From WTJX01 sp045106295 (lineage in GTDB: Bacteria; Bacteroidota; Bacteroidia; Cytophagales; JAAEPT01): 21,751 nt of DNA. Below are positions 1 to 7,367 of this stretch, one piece after another. The notes below the pieces were generated by a model, which saw only the letters and a program-made list of their open reading frames with translations, searched no databases and was not told the origin of the DNA. Within the stretch, counting starts at the first letter, position 1. Each line of letters opens with the position of its first letter. The stretch covers positions 1 to 21,751 of the forward strand of contig JBGCEI010000205.1 of the NCBI GenBank assembly GCA_045106295.1, written 5' to 3'. A program made the translations under genes and the position numbers.

Positions 1-329
1 AACATGAAAAAGTTACCGAAGCAGCTGTAGTTGGCTATCCACATGATATTAAAGGACAGGGTATTTATGCTTATGTTATTTGTAATGAAGCCATTTCTGA
101 TGAAGATTTATTACGAAAAGAATTACTATCTCTGGTGACTAAAGAAATAGGTCCTATCGCAAAACCTGACAAAATACAAGTGGTTTCTGGTTTGCCAAAA
201 ACTCGTTCAGGAAAAATAATGAGACGTATTTTACGTAAAATAGCCGAAGGTGATACAAGTAGTTTAGGTGACACATCGACTTTACTAGATCCGTCAGTTG
301 TTGATGAAATAAAAGAAGGGGCTTTATAG
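1..329 (+). CDS. acs: acetyl-CoA synthetase, C-terminal end (partial)
   Basis: This is the last 108 codons of an AMP-forming acetate-CoA ligase, read in the frame starting at base 3 and ending with TAG at 327-329; the start lies outside the window. The enzyme makes acetyl-CoA from acetate, ATP and CoA in the cytoplasm. The visible part is the mobile C-terminal domain: it opens with HEKVTEAAVVGYPHDIKGQG, typical of the hinge-distal subdomain, and holds the family signature PKTRSGKIMRRILRKIA. The lysine of SGKIMRR is the catalytic residue of the adenylation half-reaction and the known site of regulatory acetylation in this family. The acidic tail after the signature is normal for Acs. The stop codon overlaps the GTG start of hemC by one base, which suggests translational coupling. 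Related acyl-CoA ligases share these motifs, but the exact wording favours Acs. Confidence 0.93.
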   Translation, partial: HEKVTEAAVVGYPHDIKGQGIYAYVICNEAISDEDLLRKELLSLVTKEIGPIAKPDKIQVVSGLPKTRSGKIMRRILRKIAEGDTSSLGDTSTLLDPSVVDEIKEGAL

Positions 330-1258
330 TGTCTATTCCTATAACTATTATTACACGCTCCAGTAAGTTAGCTATGTGGCAGGCTAATTTTATTGCGGAT
401 CAATTGCGCCATGCTGGAGCTACTGTAACAATCAATCCTATTGAAACAAAAGGAGATAAGGTATTAAGTACCACTTTATCTAAAATTGGAAGTAAAGGCG
501 TTTTTACGGCTGAATTAGAAACGGCTTTATTAAAAGGGACTGCTGATATTGCCGTACACAGCGCAAAAGATATGCCATCGGAATTGCCTATGGGATTAGA
601 AATCATTGCTTTCTCTGAACGAGAAAAAGTACATGATGTTTTAATAAGTAACAAGCAGCATCTATCTATTGAACAAAGTATTACAATAGGAACAGCGTCC
701 ACTCGTAGGGTAGGTTTATTAAAGCATTACTTTCCTAACTGTTCGATAGTACCTGTACGTGGAAATTTACAAACTCGTTTCAAAAAAATGGAAGAGGGTG
801 CATGTGATGGCTTACTACTTGCTTATGCAGGCGTTCATCGTATGGATATGGCGAAATACATTATCCATGAATTTGACACTGATCACTTCACTCCACAAAC
901 AGGACAAGGTGCTATTGCAATAGAGGTATCGTCTAATTTGGCAAAAGCTAAAAAAGAATTAATTACTACAGTTTGTAATAACAAAAAATCACAGATTGAA
1001 ATCGAATGTGAGCGGGCTTTTTTATACACCATGCAAGGTGGATGTAGTGTTCCTGTGTTTGCTTATGCAAAAGAAGAAAAAGGAATTATTTCATTAAATG
1101 CAGGAATTATAGGTCTCCATGGTGAAAAGAGAATACAACATGTTTTTGAAGACAAAAGCATAAACCATCTTTCATTAGGTCAATATGCTGCGGAGGTAAT
1201 ATTAGCTAAAGGAGGTAAAGAACTATTGAAAACAATCAAAAAAGAATTGTCTAAATAG
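329..1258 (+). CDS. hemC: hydroxymethylbilane synthase (porphobilinogen deaminase)
   Basis: A 309-residue cytoplasmic enzyme of tetrapyrrole biosynthesis that links four porphobilinogens into hydroxymethylbilane. The N-terminal TRSSKLAMWQA matches the family start motif, HSAKDMP at 78-84 carries the catalytic aspartate (D81), TASTRRVGLL at 122-131 and RGNLQTRF at 144-151 are arginine-rich substrate-binding segments, and GGCSVP at 237-242 carries C239, which holds the dipyrromethane cofactor. Length is normal. The start is GTG at 329, sharing its G with the TAG stop of acs; no other start lies near the conserved N-terminus. The last 8 bases overlap the 3' end of the convergent phosphatase gene. 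No other haem-synthesis gene is visible. The link to acs looks positional, although the haem peroxidases further along are end users of the pathway. Confidence 0.97.
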   Translation: MSIPITIITRSSKLAMWQANFIADQLRHAGATVTINPIETKGDKVLSTTLSKIGSKGVFTAELETALLKGTADIAVHSAKDMPSELPMGLEIIAFSEREKVHDVLISNKQHLSIEQSITIGTASTRRVGLLKHYFPNCSIVPVRGNLQTRFKKMEEGACDGLLLAYAGVHRMDMAKYIIHEFDTDHFTPQTGQGAIAIEVSSNLAKAKKELITTVCNNKKSQIEIECERAFLYTMQGGCSVPVFAYAKEEKGIISLNAGIIGLHGEKRIQHVFEDKSINHLSLGQYAAEVILAKGGKELLKTIKKELSK

Positions 1259-2279
1259 TTATGATCATTAAACTCTGATCATCTAACGGACCTGTTTCTC
1301 CTCTAAATTCATTAAACTCTACCATAAAGGCCTCCAATGTATTATCTTGAGGCAAAGAAGTAAATAATTCAGTTAGTTTTTTATTACCCAACCTCTTTTT
1401 ATTTTCTTTATCATACTGATCAGCAATACCATCAGTACAAAGGAACAACTGATCTCCAGATTCCACATCTAATTCAGTGAGCTCTACTTCATTTTTGAGT
1501 ACTTGAACTTTTCGTGTGCTATAAAGATCAACTTCTACATTTCTTTTATGTACCAAGTTTAACCCTACGCCTACATAAAAGACTTTTTTCTGTTTTTTAT
1601 TGTATAGTATAAAACCTGTTTCTGAATCAAATCCTGCCTGATTATCATCTTCTACTAAATCTGCCATTTTACGGGTAAAACTGTAAACGGCATCTAATAA
1701 ATTGGTCGGTTGTTCTCTAAAATTCTCTTTTAATAATGTAATGACAGACATGGCTATCATTGCACCTTGTACACCATGCCCAGTACAGTCCCCTAATACA
1801 ATAAGGCTATTTACATCGTCGTAATTCTTGTACCAAAAAAAGTCTCCTCCAGGCTCCTCAAATGGTTGTCTATATACATTAACTCTATCAAACCTATCTC
1901 GTATAATATCTATTTTAGGAAGTAATGATTGATGCAATACAGAAACCATATCATTTGCTTTCTGTACAATCGCCTCTTTCTCACTTTCTTCTGTATTGTT
2001 AGAAAGAAGAGTATCTAGGTTTTCTCTTACGGCATGTTGTATTTCAGCATAATCACCCTTGTAGCCATCTGCAATATTTACTCTTCCATCTTTTGAATGG
2101 AAAAACAAAAATGACTCATCATCATAATCTATGGTAATATTAATAATGTCTTTACTAAGAATAGACTTACATATAAGTTCTATCTGATCTTTTGTAAATT
2201 TATTGATCTTAAATCCATTATCATTATTGGACTGATCATCTGGACCGGATACCGATAAGTAGTTTGGTGCTGAACTCAA
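1251..2279 (-). CDS. SpoIIE-family (PP2C-like) serine/threonine protein phosphatase
   Basis: A 342-residue metal-dependent phosphatase of the SpoIIE/RsbU type, a family that dephosphorylates regulatory proteins such as anti-sigma-factor antagonists. The catalytic domain covers about residues 115-342. It shows the metal-binding aspartates in GGDFFW (D146), VLGDCTGHG (D164), LCTDGIADQ (D283) and PLDDQSLMII (D333/D334). Residues 1-112 are an unrecognised acidic, partly helical region in the place where such enzymes often carry a sensor domain; there is no membrane segment, so the protein is probably cytoplasmic. The start is TTG at 2279; no ATG lies before the conserved region. It is the last gene of a run with two small proteins, 11 bases after the 101-residue gene, so the Roadblock protein may control its activity or location. 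That link is inference from gene order. Confidence 0.9.
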   Translation of the reverse strand: MSSAPNYLSVSGPDDQSNNDNGFKINKFTKDQIELICKSILSKDIINITIDYDDESFLFFHSKDGRVNIADGYKGDYAEIQHAVRENLDTLLSNNTEESEKEAIVQKANDMVSVLHQSLLPKIDIIRDRFDRVNVYRQPFEEPGGDFFWYKNYDDVNSLIVLGDCTGHGVQGAMIAMSVITLLKENFREQPTNLLDAVYSFTRKMADLVEDDNQAGFDSETGFILYNKKQKKVFYVGVGLNLVHKRNVEVDLYSTRKVQVLKNEVELTELDVESGDQLFLCTDGIADQYDKENKKRLGNKKLTELFTSLPQDNTLEAFMVEFNEFRGETGPLDDQSLMIITI

Positions 2280-2290
2280 AATAGATTTTT

Positions 2291-2596
2291 TTACGCGTGA
2301 ATAGAAATGGCATTAGAACGGAGATCTTCTACAATCTTTCCTGATAAATTTTTCAATACGGCTAAATTAGTATGATCTTTTTTACCATCTATCTCTAAAA
2401 ATAATTGACGAGTAACTTTTAATAATATTCTAATTGAATCAGAGGTCTCAATTAAAATACTATTAGGAACTCCATTAGATAACAACTGAACATACAAAGG
2501 AATAGATCTAACTTCATCCTCATTCAATAATTTGATATTTCCTTTAGGTAAGAATGTATCTTTATACTTAGTCAATAAGTTATTGAATTTCTCCAT
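2291..2596 (-). CDS. small protein resembling the C-terminal half of a Roadblock/LC7 domain
   Basis: A 101-residue cytoplasmic protein that I do not recognise as a named family. Residues about 63-93 (RQLFLEIDG, then HTNLAVLKNLSGKIVED) line up without gaps with the end of the Roadblock protein encoded just upstream (HRFFIYLSA, then HTNLGVASNTIKNASIE): both have a hydrophobic strand, a short linker, HTNL and an amphipathic helix. It lacks the first helix and first strands of a full domain, so it may be a shortened or diverged paralogue, or a partner that completes a Roadblock-type dimer. The ATG is at 2596, 12 bases after the Roadblock stop and 11 bases before the phosphatase start, so the three genes are almost surely cotranscribed. 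The domain assignment rests on one by-eye alignment and is tentative. Confidence 0.75.
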   Translation of the reverse strand: MEKFNNLLTKYKDTFLPKGNIKLLNEDEVRSIPLYVQLLSNGVPNSILIETSDSIRILLKVTRQLFLEIDGKKDHTNLAVLKNLSGKIVEDLRSNAISIHA

Positions 2597-2608
2597 AGTT
2601 ATAAAAAA

Positions 2609-3067
2609 CTAGCCTAGAATACTACTTATTTCTATAGATGCATTTTTAATAGTATTGCTTGCAACACCTAAATTGGTATGCGCACTATTAGCAGATAAAT
2701 ATATGAAAAATCGGTGATCTGAGGTTGGCCTTAGCAAATGAATTTGAGTAGACAGCTTAGAAATAGATTCTTCAACTTTTTCACCAGGAATATTCATGGC
2801 TTCTAAGGCTTTTATCTTACCTTTCAAGACTTCTGCATAATACGCACATGCTGCTTCAAAATCGAATGAATCATCTGATATTAATGACCCATGAGGTAAA
2901 CCAGTTTCAAGTTCTACTACAGCAATAGCATTCAACCCCTCTATTTCTTTAGCCGCTTTCTTAAAAACCTTATCTATTTTATTTTTCTTAGCTGTCTCAC
3001 CATATGTCTTAAGAATAAGATATTCACTATTTAATTTCCTCCTATTTACGTTTATTAAAGGGTTCAT
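2609..3067 (-). CDS. Roadblock/LC7-domain protein
   Basis: A 152-residue protein. Residues about 45-150 have the Roadblock/LC7 pattern: a strand with INAIAVVELE-like hydrophobics (NAIAVVELETG), a Gly/Ser turn, a long central helix, a second strand pair ending in FFIYLSA, and the closing helix HTNLGVASNTIKNASIEI, equivalent to the common 'ANLGLAR' ending. Residues 1-40 are basic and helical. In bacteria Roadblock proteins such as MglB regulate small Ras-like GTPases; others occur in signalling operons of unknown output. No MglA-like GTPase is in the window; the adjacent GTPase, HflX, is a different class. This is the first gene of the unit that ends with the SpoIIE phosphatase, so it probably regulates that enzyme or shares a partner with it. 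Start ATG at 3067, with no clear Shine-Dalgarno sequence. Confidence 0.8.
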   Translation of the reverse strand: MNPLINVNRRKLNSEYLILKTYGETAKKNKIDKVFKKAAKEIEGLNAIAVVELETGLPHGSLISDDSFDFEAACAYYAEVLKGKIKALEAMNIPGEKVEESISKLSTQIHLLRPTSDHRFFIYLSANSAHTNLGVASNTIKNASIEISSILG

Positions 3068-3115
3068 TGTCTATTTTTGTTTAGCTAATCTTAGTAGTAT
3101 ACGAAGCACTATACA

Positions 3116-3123
3116 CAAAGGTT
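3116..3123 (-). promoter_or_regulatory. possible -7 element for the Roadblock-phosphatase unit
   Basis: On the minus strand these bases read AACCTTTG, one base off the Bacteroidota -7 consensus TAnnTTTG, about 49 bases before the ATG of the Roadblock gene. I see no TTG at the expected -33 distance, where the DNA is an A/T run. It could explain separate expression from hflX, but support is weak. Confidence 0.3.
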
Positions 3124-3136
3124 GCACTTTTTTTTA

Positions 3137-3176
3137 ATATTTTTATAAAAAATATAATCATTGAGTGTTTTCACTC
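3137..3176 (-). terminator. AT-rich hairpins after hflX, possible weak terminator
   Basis: Two inverted repeats follow or touch the hflX stop codon. GAGTG (3163-3167), TTTT, CACTC (3172-3176) spans the stop. ATATTTTT (3137-3144), ATA, AAAAATAT (3148-3155) is an 8-bp all-AT stem. On the minus strand the first hairpin is followed within ten bases by TATATTTTTT. This could slow or end transcription before the Roadblock gene, but neither stem is strong. Confidence 0.3.
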
Positions 3177-4369
3177 TCTCTGTATACACGATTAACATAA
3201 TTAGGAAAGATTTGCATATGTCTTTCTAATACTAATCCAGCAAGCAATTCTTTGAATTTGGTAAAATTACCTTTGTTCAATGCTGAAATAAAGACAGCGT
3301 TTCCTTCAGATGAATAATGAGACTCATTAAACCAGTCTAACTTATCCATTTTCACCTCATTCCCTCCTTCATCTTCTACTCTAGGGACTTCATACTGATC
3401 TATTTTATTATAAACAATTAAAGTAGGCTTATCTGCTACACCTAACTCTCCTAAAGTTTTAGACACTACTTCTATATGGTCTTGATGAGCAGGGTTTGAA
3501 ATATCCACTACATGAATCAATATATCAGCTTCTCTTACTTCATCTAATGTAGACTTAAAGCATTCGATTAGTGTATGGGGCAACTTACGGATAAAACCTA
3601 TAGTGTCTGTCAACAAAAATGGCATTTGATCTAATGTCACTTTTCTTACTGTAGAATCAACGGTAGCAAATAACTTATTTTCCGCAAAAACATCCGACTT
3701 AGACAATTTCTGCATAATGGTAGATTTACCAACATTGGTATAACCAACTAATGATACTCTAGCTAGTTGATCTCTCCCTTTCCGTTGTGTGGTTTGCTGA
3801 ACGTCTATTTTTTTTAGCCGTTTTTTTAGTTTAGTAATCGTATCTCTTAATGCTCTTTTATCCGTTTCTATCTCTTTCTCTCCTGAACCTCCCCTGGTTG
3901 CAGTTCCTCCTCTTTGTCTCTCTAAGTGAGACCATAAGTTAGTCAATCGAGGTAACATATATTGACTCCTAGCTAATTCTACTTGTATCTTTGCTTGTTG
4001 TGTCTGGGCTCTTTTTAAAAAAATATCAAGAATTAATAAACTCCTATCATAAATCTTAATTTTCAACTCTTTCTCTAAGTTTCTCACTTGAGAAGGACCC
4101 AATTCATCATCAAAAATCACGGTATCTATCTCATGTTGGTGAGTATATTCTTTTATTTCTCCTAGTTTACCTTTACCTACATAAGTTCGTTTGTCTGGCT
4201 TATCTAACTTTTGAATAAACTGAGTAACCACTTCTGCACCAAGAGTTTCGGTTAGAAAAGCTAGCTCATCTAGGTATTCTTGCGTTTTATAATCCTGTTG
4301 ACTGTGATTAGCCACAGAAATCAGTACAGCTCTTTCTGTTTTTCCACCTATTGTTTCAACTTCAAACAT
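3158..4369 (-). CDS. hflX: ribosome-associated GTPase HflX
   Basis: A 403-residue HflX GTPase, which binds the large ribosomal subunit and splits stalled or stressed ribosomes. The N-terminal HflX domain (about 1-190) includes YVGKGKLGEI at 63-72, FDDELGPSQVRNLE at 86-99, and the glycine-rich GGTATRGGSGEKEIETDKR stretch near 154-172, followed by a basic coiled-coil linker. The G domain shows GYTNVGKST (209-217), the switch segment FATVDSTVRKV, DTIGF (255-259), NKID (321-324) and an SALN G5 motif. Length fits the family, allowing for an extra charged insert EDEGGNEVKMDK after NKID and a short C-terminal tail. ATG start at 4369, supported by the family N-terminus. It follows a terminator-like hairpin after the SirB-like gene, so it may have its own promoter in 4370-4395, but I see no clear one there. 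Confidence 0.97.
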   Translation of the reverse strand: MFEVETIGGKTERAVLISVANHSQQDYKTQEYLDELAFLTETLGAEVVTQFIQKLDKPDKRTYVGKGKLGEIKEYTHQHEIDTVIFDDELGPSQVRNLEKELKIKIYDRSLLILDIFLKRAQTQQAKIQVELARSQYMLPRLTNLWSHLERQRGGTATRGGSGEKEIETDKRALRDTITKLKKRLKKIDVQQTTQRKGRDQLARVSLVGYTNVGKSTIMQKLSKSDVFAENKLFATVDSTVRKVTLDQMPFLLTDTIGFIRKLPHTLIECFKSTLDEVREADILIHVVDISNPAHQDHIEVVSKTLGELGVADKPTLIVYNKIDQYEVPRVEDEGGNEVKMDKLDWFNESHYSSEGNAVFISALNKGNFTKFKELLAGLVLERHMQIFPNYVNRVYRESENTQ

Positions 4370-4397
4370 ATTCCTTTACTTTTTTCAGAAAGATAAA

Positions 4398-4436
4398 AAC
4401 CTCATCTAAATACACTAAGGTGACTCAAATGAGGTT
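4398..4436 (-). terminator. probable rho-independent terminator of the SirB-like gene
   Basis: AACCTCAT (4398-4405) pairs with ATGAGGTT (4429-4436). The 23-base interior contains a further short CAC/GTG pairing (4413-4415 with 4420-4422). Read on the minus strand the stem ends GAGGTTTTTATC, giving a run of five T. It lies 34 bases after the stop of the SirB-like gene and before hflX, so it probably separates the two transcripts. On the plus strand there is no T run. Confidence 0.5.
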
Positions 4437-4470
4437 CTAAAAACGATTATTCCTTTTCTAAGAAGACCTA

Positions 4471-4812
4471 TTAAAAGAGTGACTTCATAAGTCCTATATA
4501 GTAAGTGGAAATCATCAATAATATAGAAATTACAGCTAATATTTTATTCTCTTTTTTAAATGCTATTATTGCTACTGGAATAGAGGCTAATGCCAAGGCT
4601 ATTTTTACAGCCAACCACGTTGGGATATTCCAATCACGCAAACTTAAAACAAGTGCTCCTGTTACTAGGATTGCTACTCCTAAAACCATATCTACTATCT
4701 TGGTTTTATTTCTTACGGTAACTAATAATGGTTTGTTTACAAATAGAAGGACTACTTTAAAGACAATAAAAAGTAAGTACAATTGAATAATTCCTGAATG
4801 TGCTTTTAACAT
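4471..4812 (-). CDS. SirB-family-like integral membrane protein
   Basis: A 113-residue protein with four predicted membrane helices: about 8-25 (IIQLYLLFIVFKVVLLF), 41-58 (MVLGVAILVTGALVLSL), 67-85 (LAVKIALALASIPVAIIAF) and 90-108 (ILAVISILLMISTYYIG), separated by short charged loops. The pattern of a His near the start (KAHSG), a Lys-rich cytoplasmic loop before helix 2, and WLAVKIALAL at helix 3 resembles the SirB family, small inner-membrane proteins of unknown biochemical function. No catalytic motif is visible. It is transcribed divergently from the polysaccharide locus and appears monocistronic, with a -7-like promoter element upstream and a terminator downstream. The family name is a resemblance by eye; membrane location is firm. 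Confidence 0.8.
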   Translation of the reverse strand: MLKAHSGIIQLYLLFIVFKVVLLFVNKPLLVTVRNKTKIVDMVLGVAILVTGALVLSLRDWNIPTWLAVKIALALASIPVAIIAFKKENKILAVISILLMISTYYIGLMKSLF

Positions 4813-4832
4813 AAATCGTAGTATTTTTTCTT

Positions 4833-4840
4833 CAAATGTA
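4833..4840 (-). promoter_or_regulatory. -7 promoter element for the SirB-like gene
   Basis: The minus strand reads TACATTTG here, a perfect match to TAnnTTTG, 20 bases before the ATG at 4812. A -33 TTG is not evident at the right distance. Predicted leader is about 15 bases. Confidence 0.4.
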
Positions 4841-4888
4841 AAAATATTCTTCTCATCTTTAACTAATTCTCAGTAAAATATTACCGAA

Positions 4889-5998
4889 TTGAAACTTCTT
4901 TTTGTTACAAATACATCTTGGAACATAGCCAATTACCGATTGAGCTTAATTCATTCTCTACAAGAAGAGGGACATCGAGTACACGCTATTGCTCCAATAG
5001 ATGATTTTTCAGATTCTTTAAAAAATAAAGTAGACAGTTTTAGCTCTATTCAATTAAGTAGAAAAGGAACAAACCCTTTTACAGACTTTTATTTATTTAT
5101 ACAACTAGTCCGTTTATACAAACGAATAAAACCAGACGTTATTATTCATTATACTATTAAGCCAAATATTTATGGTAGTATGGCTGCTAATTGGGTGGAT
5201 ATTCCGTTTGTAAACAACGTAACTGGTTTGGGGACTGTGTTTTTACATAATAACCTAAGCAGTCGTATCGCAAAAAGGCTTTACAAATTCAGTTTTAAAA
5301 AGGCTAAAACTGTGTTTTTCCAAAACAATGCTGATAAAACACTATTTATTGAACAGGGTTTATGTCCTAAACCCATTGCTCAATTAATTCCTGGGTCTGG
5401 AATTGATACTTCTTTTTTCAAAAGAGAAAATAAAATTTCAAACACACTCTTTACGTTCATATATATTGGTAGAATGCTTTATGATAAAGGCATCATAGAA
5501 TTAATAAATGCAATCAAAATCCTTAAACAAGAAGGGCATTCCTTCCAGTTTTATTTTGCTGGGCAAATAGAAACAGATGCATACCTAGGTATTAACCAAA
5601 ATCAATTAGAGCAGTGGGAAAAAGAGGGGTTGATTACCTACCTTGGTTTAGTACCTAATATAAAAACGACAATTGAATCGGTTGACTGTGTAGTCCTTCC
5701 GTCTTACAGAGAAGGAACTCCTCGAGCTTTATTAGAGGCAGGGTCTATGGAAACACCTGTAGTAGCAACAGATGTACCTGGCTGCCAAGAAGTTGTGATA
5801 GATGAAAAAACGGGGTTCTTATGTAAACCAAAAAATAGCACGAGCTTGACAAATGCATTAAAAAAAATGATACTTTTACCCTTCGAAAAAAGAGCTGAAA
5901 TGGGTTCTTTTTCAAGAGAAAGGATAAAGGCGAACTTTAGTGACCAAGTTATCTCAAAACAATACATTGATTTATTAAAGACTTTAGAGCAAAAGTAA
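4889..5998 (+). CDS. GT4-type glycosyltransferase (polysaccharide synthesis)
   Basis: A 369-residue retaining glycosyltransferase of the GT-B fold, which adds a sugar from an activated donor to a growing polysaccharide or lipid-linked oligosaccharide at the inner membrane face. The N-terminus KLLFVTNTSWNIANYRLSLI is the Rossmann entry seen in PglA/CapM-like enzymes. The C-terminal donor domain shows FIYIGRMLYDKGI, the ExxxxxxxE motif (E275 and E283 in YREGTPRALLEA) and VVATDVPGCQEVV. Length is normal. The start is TTG at 4889: an in-frame TAA sits at 4874-4876 and no ATG precedes the conserved first strand, so TTG (or ATT at 4880) is forced. It leads a five-gene run with gaps of 0-11 bases (rmlC follows immediately). 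Donor and acceptor cannot be told from sequence. Confidence 0.92.
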   Translation: MKLLFVTNTSWNIANYRLSLIHSLQEEGHRVHAIAPIDDFSDSLKNKVDSFSSIQLSRKGTNPFTDFYLFIQLVRLYKRIKPDVIIHYTIKPNIYGSMAANWVDIPFVNNVTGLGTVFLHNNLSSRIAKRLYKFSFKKAKTVFFQNNADKTLFIEQGLCPKPIAQLIPGSGIDTSFFKRENKISNTLFTFIYIGRMLYDKGIIELINAIKILKQEGHSFQFYFAGQIETDAYLGINQNQLEQWEKEGLITYLGLVPNIKTTIESVDCVVLPSYREGTPRALLEAGSMETPVVATDVPGCQEVVIDEKTGFLCKPKNSTSLTNALKKMILLPFEKRAEMGSFSRERIKANFSDQVISKQYIDLLKTLEQK

Positions 5999-6553
5999 AT
6001 GGATTTTATAGCAACTAAATTTAAAAGTGCTTTCGAGATACAACCTCGTATTTTTGAAGACGAAAGAGGATACTTTTTCGAATCTTTTAATCAAGAGTCT
6101 TTTAACAAGCATGTACCTAACACTCAATTTGTCCAAGACAACCAATCCTTTTCTACTAAAGGTGTACTGAGAGGACTTCATTTCCAAAAACCTCCTTATG
6201 CCCAAGGAAAATTAGTTCGTGTCATACAAGGAAAGGTACTTGATGTAATTGTTGACCTAAGAGAAGAATCCTCCACTTTTGGTGAATGGGATAGCTTTAT
6301 TTTAGATGCTAAAAAGTCTAATATGCTATTTGTTCCAGAAGGATTTGCTCATGGTTTTTCTACCATAGAAGATGCTATTTTCGTTTATAAATGCACGAAT
6401 GGATACAGTAAAATATCAGAAGGAGGAATCCTATGGAATGATGAGCAATTAAATATTGATTGGGGAATTGAAGCTCCTATTGTCTCAGAAAAAGACTGTG
6501 AATTACCTACATTTAAGGAACTAACAAAAGAAATGCCTATTTTTAGCTTTTAA
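5999..6553 (+). CDS. rmlC: dTDP-4-dehydrorhamnose 3,5-epimerase
   Basis: A 184-residue cupin-fold epimerase that converts dTDP-4-keto-6-deoxyglucose to its L-lyxo form in dTDP-L-rhamnose synthesis, or acts on a related nucleotide sugar. Visible motifs are FEDERGYFFESF (19-30), VLRGLHFQ with the catalytic base H61, VRVIQGKVLDVIVDLR (73-88), FVPEGFAHGF (111-120), and YKCTNGYSKISEGGILWND (130-148), which carries the conserved active-site tyrosines; D166 in SEKDCELP is the likely partner of H61. Length is standard. ATG at 5999 follows the TAA of the glycosyltransferase with no gap, so the two are translationally coupled. The usual partners rmlA, rmlB and rmlD are not in the window and must lie elsewhere. 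Also called rfbC. Confidence 0.93.
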   Translation: MDFIATKFKSAFEIQPRIFEDERGYFFESFNQESFNKHVPNTQFVQDNQSFSTKGVLRGLHFQKPPYAQGKLVRVIQGKVLDVIVDLREESSTFGEWDSFILDAKKSNMLFVPEGFAHGFSTIEDAIFVYKCTNGYSKISEGGILWNDEQLNIDWGIEAPIVSEKDCELPTFKELTKEMPIFSF

Positions 6554-6558
6554 CTGGC

Positions 6559-7356
6559 ATGAAAACAAATTCAAAATACCATATCACAACTTTAATTGGG
6601 CTTATGTGCCTATTATTTTTCTCCTCCTGCGGAGGGTATTATAAACATGTGATGTTTAAAACAAATCAAAAAATTGATCCTTCTATTCAGAAAAGCTTTC
6701 TTACAATTCAACAAGGTTACAAACTGCAAGCCTACGATAAGTTTTCGTTTAATATCTTTACGAATAAAGGGGAACTGATTTTAGACCCTAATTTCCAATT
6801 CTCAAAAAGCTTAGAAATAAATAATCAACAGCAGAACCAAGGAAGTACAATCACGTATGAAATAAAGCCTAACGGAGAAGCTCTCTTACCTATAATTGGT
6901 TATACAAATGTAGTAGGGTATACAATTGTTCAGCTAGATAGTTTATTAGCAATTGCATATGAAGAATCTAGTTATAAAGATGTCATGATATCAAGTAAAT
7001 TAGAGAATAGTAGAGTGACAGTACTCGGAGGGAAAAACGGAACGGGGACGGTTATCCCGTTAGACAACAATAATATGAGTTTAATAGAAGTTTTAGCTCT
7101 TTATGGAGGGATAGAAAAATTCAATAAATCTGAGGATATTAAAATAATTAGAGGAGACTTAAAAAATCCTGATATACAAATTGTCGATTTGTCTACTTAC
7201 GAAGGGCTTAAAAAAGCAAATACGAGTATTCAACCCAATGACATCATATACATAGAACCAGTAAAACGTATACTACCAGAGTCATTAAGTGAAGCATCTC
7301 CTATATTAGGTTTTTTCACAAGCGTTGCGACACTTGTATTTTTGATCACACGATAA
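6559..7356 (+). CDS. outer-membrane polysaccharide export lipoprotein (Wza-like OPX)
   Basis: A 265-residue OPX protein expected to form the outer-membrane/periplasmic channel for exported polysaccharide. It has a lipoprotein signal peptide with a Bacteroidota-type lipobox ending FSSC (C24). Residues about 50-145 form the polysaccharide-export domain (YKLQAYDKFSFNIFT, then IKPNGEALLPIIGYTNVVG), residues about 150-200 one SLBB domain (SRVTVLGGKNGTGTVIPL to LYGGIEKFN), and 248-263 a C-terminal hydrophobic segment (ILGFFTSVATLVFLIT) like the amphipathic helix by which Wza crosses the outer membrane. A single SLBB domain makes it shorter than E. coli Wza, as is common in this phylum. It starts with ATG 5 bases after rmlC and is followed 11 bases later by its natural partner, the Wzc-like protein. 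Confidence 0.92.
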   Translation: MKTNSKYHITTLIGLMCLLFFSSCGGYYKHVMFKTNQKIDPSIQKSFLTIQQGYKLQAYDKFSFNIFTNKGELILDPNFQFSKSLEINNQQQNQGSTITYEIKPNGEALLPIIGYTNVVGYTIVQLDSLLAIAYEESSYKDVMISSKLENSRVTVLGGKNGTGTVIPLDNNNMSLIEVLALYGGIEKFNKSEDIKIIRGDLKNPDIQIVDLSTYEGLKKANTSIQPNDIIYIEPVKRILPESLSEASPILGFFTSVATLVFLITR

Positions 7357-7367
7357 GCAATAAATAG

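Noticed and set aside
400..702. 100-codon minus-strand reading frame inside hemC
   Set aside because: Antisense to conserved catalytic motifs of hemC, no independent support.
3158..4369. HflX as the GTPase partner of the Roadblock protein
   Set aside because: HflX is a ribosome-binding GTPase with its own N-terminal domain, not a Ras-like MglA-type protein; adjacency alone does not support pairing.
4505..4786. 93-codon plus-strand reading frame opposite the SirB-like gene
   Set aside because: The minus-strand frame has clear membrane helices, a promoter and a terminator; the plus frame is its complement.
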